From NCBI GenBank assembly GCA_017614795.1, contig JAGABD010000048.1, positions 1 to 8,821 of the forward strand: a stretch of DNA of 8,821 nucleotides, in the 5' to 3' direction. The notes below the pieces were generated by a model. The model made no database searches. It saw only the letters and a program-made list of their open reading frames with translations, and was not told the DNA's origin. Every line of letters starts with the position of its first letter. The stretch's first letter is position 1. The position numbers and the translations under genes were made by a program. Shown piece after piece: positions 5,286-8,821 of this stretch. The DNA is from Bacteroidales bacterium (GTDB taxonomy: Bacteria; Bacteroidota; Bacteroidia; Bacteroidales; UBA932).

Positions 5286-7071
5286 TTTTCAAAGAGTCCA
5301 AAATGCGCGACGCGAGCGCCGGGCCGACAAAGTTAGCCAAATCTTCCGGATTTGCAGCGGCAATCCGCGCGACTGAGCCATAATGCATCAGCAGGCGCTG
5401 CTCGGTCTGTTTGCCAACGCCCTTGATTTCGCTGAGCGCCGATTTCACAGCCGCCTTGCTGCGGAGACTGCGGTGGAAGGTTATGCCGAAGCGGTGCGCC
5501 TCGTCCCGTATCTGCTGCAGCACCCTGAGGGCCTGGCTGTTGCGGTCGAGGAAAAGGGGATACGGATCGCCCACGCGGATCACCTCCTCGAGGCGTTTCG
5601 CAAGACCAACGACAGTCAGTTTGTCGGTGAGGCCGAGTTCCGCCAAAGCCTGCCAGGCGAACTCCAACTGGCCCTTTCCGCCGTCTATCACTATCAGCTG
5701 CGGCAGGTCGTCGGGGGCTTCGGCGAGAAGGCGGGAGTAGCGCCGGTTCACCACCTCCTTCATCGAGGCGTAGTCGTTGGCGCCGATGACGGTCTTTATC
5801 TTGAATTTGCGGTAGTCCTTCTTGCTGGGACGGGCGCCGCGGAACACCACGCAGCTCGCCACGGGGTTGGTCCCCTGGATGTTGGAGTTGTCGAAGCACT
5901 CTATATGTTCCGGCAGCTCTTTCATCCCGAGGGCGTTCCTGAGCTCCTCCAGCACGCTGCGGCGGAACTCGTCCGGGTCTGTATGCTCGCGCTGGCGGAT
6001 GGTGTTGAAATGGTATTCCCTCGCATTCTTCACGCTGAGTTCCAGCAGCGACAGCTTGTCTCCCTTCACCGGCACGGTATATTTCACGCCAGGCAGGGCG
6101 ACATCCGGCTCGAAAGGCACTATGAGCTCGCGCCCGAGAGCGCCGAACTTGCTTTCTATCTCCGCGATGAACTCGCTGAGCACCGCCGCCTGCTCTTCTT
6201 CTATCTGCATCCGGAAGCCGAGGTTCAGGCTCTGGACTATCGCACCGCCGCGCACGCGCAGGAAATTGCCGAAGGCTTCGGGCCCGTCGAAGACAAGACT
6301 GAACACGTCCGCATCCACGTCGCGCGCGGTCATTATTATGCTGCGCGCGTAATGCTTCTGCAGACGCTCGATGCGGATTTTGTACTCCTGGGCGCTCTCG
6401 AAGTCGAGCCCGTCCGCCGCCTGCTTCATCCGGGATTCGTATTCCTTGATGATATCGCCGGCACCGCCCTTCAGGATGGCGGTTATTTCGCTTATCCAAG
6501 AGCCGTACTCCACCATATTCACCGCCCCTACGCAGCAGCCCTTGCATTTGCCGATATGGAAATCGAGGCAGGGGCGCAGGCGCTTGCGCAGAATGGTTTC
6601 GGCGTCTATCTTGTGCCGGCACGAGCGCAGGGGGTAGGTTTGATTGAAGAAATCCAGAAGCCCGCGGGCGTGCATCACGGTACTGTAGGGGCCGAAGTAG
6701 AGGGAACCGTTCTTCTCCACCCTGCGGGTAAGGAACACGCGTGGATAGGGCTCGTTCGTGACACATATCCAGGGATAGGTCTTGGAGTCCTTGAGGAGGA
6801 TGTTGTAGCGTGGCTTGTACTGCTTTATGAGGTTGTTCTCCAGAAGCAGGGCGTCCGATTCGCTGTCGACCACGCTGTACTGCAGGTCGGCGATCTTGCT
6901 AACGAGGATGCGGGTCTTGGCGTTGAGCCTCTCGGGCGGCACGAAATACTGCGCCACGCGCTTGTGAAGGTCTTTCGCCTTGCCTACATAGATTACATTC
7001 CCCGCGGCATCGTAATAACGATAGACCCCGGGGGAATGCGGAAGAAGCGATATTTTCTCGCGAACGTCCAA
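5266..7071 (-). CDS. uvrC: Excinuclease ABC subunit C (UvrC)
   Basis: Dual-incision nuclease of nucleotide excision repair, cutting on both sides of lesions marked by UvrA-UvrB. It has 601 residues, full length. The N-terminal GIY-YIG nuclease shows GVY (15-17), YVGKAK (28-33), R38 and E78. Four cysteines, C151, C168, C176 and C180, match the Fe-S cluster ligands known in UvrC (C176-KGC-C180, preceded by RPCLDFHIG). The UVR/UvrB-binding helix pair is at about 206-241. The RNase H-like 5' nuclease has D394 (ECFDNSN), D433 (NDYASMKEV), D463 (VIDGGKGQ) and H533 (FHR). Tandem helix-hairpin-helix motifs lie at about 546-594 (IKGVGKQTEQRL). The start is TTG 7071-7069: the preceding codon is the TAA of the upstream gene in the same frame, and no ATG or GTG occurs before the GIY-YIG domain. 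It overlaps pnuC by 20 nt. Confidence 0.97.
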   Translation of the reverse strand: MDVREKISLLPHSPGVYRYYDAAGNVIYVGKAKDLHKRVAQYFVPPERLNAKTRILVSKIADLQYSVVDSESDALLLENNLIKQYKPRYNILLKDSKTYPWICVTNEPYPRVFLTRRVEKNGSLYFGPYSTVMHARGLLDFFNQTYPLRSCRHKIDAETILRKRLRPCLDFHIGKCKGCCVGAVNMVEYGSWISEITAILKGGAGDIIKEYESRMKQAADGLDFESAQEYKIRIERLQKHYARSIIMTARDVDADVFSLVFDGPEAFGNFLRVRGGAIVQSLNLGFRMQIEEEQAAVLSEFIAEIESKFGALGRELIVPFEPDVALPGVKYTVPVKGDKLSLLELSVKNAREYHFNTIRQREHTDPDEFRRSVLEELRNALGMKELPEHIECFDNSNIQGTNPVASCVVFRGARPSKKDYRKFKIKTVIGANDYASMKEVVNRRYSRLLAEAPDDLPQLIVIDGGKGQLEFAWQALAELGLTDKLTVVGLAKRLEEVIRVGDPYPLFLDRNSQALRVLQQIRDEAHRFGITFHRSLRSKAAVKSALSEIKGVGKQTEQRLLMHYGSVARIAAANPEDLANFVGPALASRILDSLKNERKDI

Positions 7072-7626
7072 TTACTTCAGGTAAGCTCCGATGATGTCGG
7101 GCATTTCGGGTCCGCGAAGGGCCTCGCCCCTCTTGAGGATGATGCCGTCAGGACCGATGAGGATGAGCGTGGGGATGCCTTCGATCTTGTAGAGATCGGT
7201 GGGGATGCGCTGCGCGTTCACTATCTGGTTCCAGACCACGCCGTGCTCCTTGGCCGCGGCAGCGGTATCTTCGGGCTTGTCCCATACCGCCACGCTGAGC
7301 ACGTCGAACTTTTCGCCGTGGTACTTGTCGTAGGTGGCGATGATGTTGGGAATCTCTCTCTTGCAGGGACCGCACCAACTTGCCCAGAAGTCGACCAGCA
7401 GGTATTTGCCCTTTCCCGCGAAATCGGAAAGCTTGAGGACTGTGCCGTCGGGCTGGGTGATGGCGAAGTCGGTGAACATTTCGCCTTCGTCGATGCCGGT
7501 CTTCACGGCGAGTTCGCTCTTGGCTTCGGAAGATGCGCCCTCCGCTTCGGTCGCGGCGGCCTTCTTCTTTCCGCAGCAGGCGATTACGGTAAGTGCCGCG
7601 AGGGCGGCGATGAGGATTCTTTTCAT
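7072..7626 (-). CDS. TlpA/ResA-like thioredoxin-fold lipoprotein
   Basis: A 184-residue envelope thiol-disulfide oxidoreductase of the TlpA/ResA/AhpC-TSA type. Such proteins usually keep exported cysteines reduced, for example in cytochrome c maturation; the partner here is unknown. The signal peptide MKRILIAALAALTVIAC has lipobox VIAC with lipidated C17, followed by C18-GKKK and an Ala/Glu/Ser-rich linker to about residue 44. The thioredoxin domain then has DFAITQPDG, LLVDFWASWCGPCKREIP with catalytic C85-G-P-C88, and cis-Pro P152 in EGIPTLILIGPDG. It ends IIGAYLK. It starts at ATG 7626, 21 nt after the metallophosphoesterase stop. Its TAA is immediately followed, in the same frame, by the TTG start of uvrC. 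Lys at +3 to +5 after C17 differs from typical acidic surface-export signals, so a periplasm-facing anchor is more likely. Confidence 0.9.
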   Translation of the reverse strand: MKRILIAALAALTVIACCGKKKAAATEAEGASSEAKSELAVKTGIDEGEMFTDFAITQPDGTVLKLSDFAGKGKYLLVDFWASWCGPCKREIPNIIATYDKYHGEKFDVLSVAVWDKPEDTAAAAKEHGVVWNQIVNAQRIPTDLYKIEGIPTLILIGPDGIILKRGEALRGPEMPDIIGAYLK

Positions 7627-7647
7627 AATTATATCTGCATTAAGATT

Positions 7648-8592
7648 CTACTTGTAAGGGAATACGCACTTCGCTCCCCTGTGCTCCTCTTCCAGCACAT
7701 CCCACATTTCGGGACGGGGCTCGCCGGGCTTGAGCGGGTAGGGGAAGAAGAATTCGCGGTATTGGTTGCTCGCCACGGCCCTTTCCTTGCCGAGCTCGAT
7801 GAGCGTGTATCCGATGTCGCCCCAGTGTCCGGTCGAAGGCACGCAAAGGCAGCGGATGAGGTTGCGGTCGCGGTAGTTGGCGCGGGCCCAATCGGTGAAC
7901 CATTTGTGACGGTGTCCGTGGATGTAGCCGCGACAGGCGGTGTTCGCCATTATTATCTTGGTCACTCCCGTTTCCTTGATGTCGTGGTGCGCAACCACGA
8001 AGAAGGGCTTGTCGCCGTGCTTTTCGACCTTCTCCCTGAGCCATTCCTTCTGGTCGCTGTCGCAGTCGCCCTCGGTAATCCACTTGTTGGGGTTTTCGCT
8101 CTCCTGGAGGGAATCCAGGACGATGAAGTCGGCGCGGGGCGTCTCGACCGTGAAGACCATCCTGTGCGGAAGTTCGGACTTGGCGGCGTATTCGGGGAAG
8201 TATTCGGCGAAATTCTGCCTGCGGTCGTGGTTGCCCATGGCGAAGGTCAGTTTCATTCCCGCGGCCTCGATGGGCGCGAACAGCTTCCTTGCGAGTTCGT
8301 ACTCCTCGGGTTTGCCCGTGTGATAGGCGATGTCGCCGAGACATATCACGTATGCCGGCAGGGGGTTCAGCGCAAGGATGTCCTTGACGGTGCGCTCGAA
8401 ATACTCGGCCTGGTAGCTCCCGGGCTTGATGTGGGTGTCCGATACGATGCAGACGAGGTTTTCGTCGAGGCCCTGCGACTGGCCTTTGCGGGATTTTTTC
8501 TTGCGGGACTTCGCGGCCGCCGGGACGGAGGGCAGCAGCAGGCTGCCGGCGCCGATCACCGCGATGTTTTCCAAAAACTTTCTTCTGTCCAT
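7648..8592 (-). CDS. Exported calcineurin-like metallophosphoesterase with twin-arginine signal
   Basis: A 314-residue dinuclear-metal phosphoesterase; the natural substrate cannot be told from sequence. The N-terminus MDRRKFLENIAVIGAGSLLL has the RRxFL pattern, a hydrophobic stretch and PAAA cleavage-like residues (about 24-27), suggesting export by the Tat pathway. A very basic linker follows (KSRKKKSRKG, 28-37). The metal-binding blocks are complete and in family order: SDTH (D52, H54), GD (D87), GNHD (N121, H122), AHHD (H202/H203) and GHRH (H227, H229). The C-terminal part (about 240-314) includes a family-like SxGHWGDIGYT segment and an aromatic/proline-rich end. It starts at ATG 8592, 18 nt after a -7 box, and leads the unit with tlpA, uvrC and pnuC. 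The fold is certain, the Tat signal likely, and the function open. Confidence 0.9.
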   Translation of the reverse strand: MDRRKFLENIAVIGAGSLLLPSVPAAAKSRKKKSRKGQSQGLDENLVCIVSDTHIKPGSYQAEYFERTVKDILALNPLPAYVICLGDIAYHTGKPEEYELARKLFAPIEAAGMKLTFAMGNHDRRQNFAEYFPEYAAKSELPHRMVFTVETPRADFIVLDSLQESENPNKWITEGDCDSDQKEWLREKVEKHGDKPFFVVAHHDIKETGVTKIIMANTACRGYIHGHRHKWFTDWARANYRDRNLIRCLCVPSTGHWGDIGYTLIELGKERAVASNQYREFFFPYPLKPGEPRPEMWDVLEEEHRGAKCVFPYK

Positions 8593-8610
8593 AGCGATAT
8601 ATCTCTACTG

Positions 8611-8618
8611 CAAATTTA
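8611..8618 (-). promoter_or_regulatory. Bacteroidota-type -7 box for the metallophosphoesterase-tlpA-uvrC-pnuC unit
   Basis: TAAATTTG on the minus strand matches TAnnTTTG and ends 18 nt before the ATG at 8592. The expected -33 position falls inside the upstream terminator hairpin and has no TTTG. The promoter is probably weaker than that of acpP. Confidence 0.6.
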
Positions 8619-8620
8619 AT

Positions 8621-8658
8621 AAAAAAACGGTGCGGAATACCTTTCGGCATCCGCACCG
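8621..8658 (-). terminator. Intrinsic terminator of the Arg-rich-tail gene
   Basis: On the minus strand the stem CGGTGCGGATGCC (8658-8646) pairs with GGTATTCCGCACCG (8641-8628) across a GAAA tetraloop, giving about 13 pairs with a single bulged T and one G-T. Seven T (8627-8621) follow. It begins about 20 nt after the stop codon of the upstream gene and lies directly before the next promoter box. Confidence 0.92.
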
Positions 8659-8678
8659 CTAAGAGAGTCACGATCGTA

Positions 8679-8821
8679 TTACTTCTCGCGACGGGGTCCG
8701 CGACGGTCTCCGTCCCTGCGTCCTCCGCGACGGTCGCCGCCACGGGCGGGACCACGCTGTCCGGATGCCTGGGCGTTGGCTGCTGCGAGGGCTGCAGGGG
8801 TAAGATCCTGCTTGCCGTAAC
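8679..8821 (-). CDS. C-terminal end of an unidentified protein with Arg/Gly-rich tail (partial)
   Basis: The frame is open from the right edge to TAA 8681-8679 and encodes the last 46 residues. It begins YGKQDLTPAALAAANAQ and then becomes a tail with 10 Arg in the last 26 residues (DRRGGRRDGDRRGPRREK). The reading is supported by the terminator that follows the stop at a suitable distance. Such RGG/RR-type tails are common on RNA-binding proteins, for example the ends of DEAD-box helicases or some pseudouridine synthases, but nothing visible identifies the family. Within the tail a 12-nt direct repeat (8697-8708 and 8724-8735, TCCGCGACGGTC on the plus strand) encodes the repeated DRRG, hinting at growth of the tail by duplication. 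Confidence 0.75.
   Translation of the reverse strand, partial: YGKQDLTPAALAAANAQASGQRGPARGGDRRGGRRDGDRRGPRREK

Noticed and set aside
5383..8619. Open frame of 1078 codons on the plus strand, antisense to uvrC, tlpA and the phosphoesterase gene
   Set aside because: The three real genes share one frame and this frame pairs codon for codon with it. It stays open only because the GC-biased genes avoid TTA, CTA and TCA. The translation has no recognisable domain, and the opposite strand has complete, motif-bearing proteins.
1..8821. CRISPR array, transposase, tRNA, rRNA or defence genes
   Set aside because: Looked for on both strands. No spaced direct repeats, cloverleaf-like segments, recombinase motifs or defence domains were seen.

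Overview
The window looks like ordinary chromosome from a GC-rich member of the Bacteroidota, most likely order Bacteroidales. Three things point there. The family combination is typical of that phylum: FtsX followed by a DUF3098 protein and UppP, and a one-domain 'glycogen/starch synthase' followed by a DUF4270 lipoprotein. The promoters have the Bacteroidota -7 form TAnnTTTG. Start codons mostly lack a clear Shine-Dalgarno. I cannot name the genus.

Layout. (1) 1-1611, minus strand: a tightly packed operon ftsX > DUF3098 > uppP, covering cell division/septal wall hydrolysis and recycling of the undecaprenyl carrier. uppP runs off the left edge. Its last visible stretch carries three adjacent hairpin-forming palindromes that stay in frame. 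(2) 1612-1696: an AT-rich divergent promoter region with two identical TATCTTTG boxes facing outward. (3) 1697-4163, plus strand: a short GT5-like protein whose end overlaps a DUF4270 lipoprotein with a Tyr/Gly-rich tail, then a bidirectional terminator. (4) 4231-4473, minus strand: a single acpP with its own near-perfect promoter. (5) 4545-8592, minus strand: a compact four-gene unit, metallophosphoesterase > TlpA-like thioredoxin lipoprotein > uvrC > pnuC, with its own promoter. tlpA and uvrC abut with no gap in the same frame, and uvrC and pnuC overlap. (6) 8621-8821: a terminator and the Arg-rich C-terminal end of an unidentified protein.

Most of the content is housekeeping: envelope growth, fatty-acid carrier, DNA repair, pyridine nucleotide precursor uptake and redox maintenance of exported proteins. 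I see no defence system, CRISPR array, transposase, tRNA or rRNA. There is no gene-free stretch longer than 300 bases. The most unusual item is the palindrome cluster inside the uppP reading frame at the left edge. It could be an in-frame palindromic insertion element, a disrupted gene, or a contig broken at a repeat.
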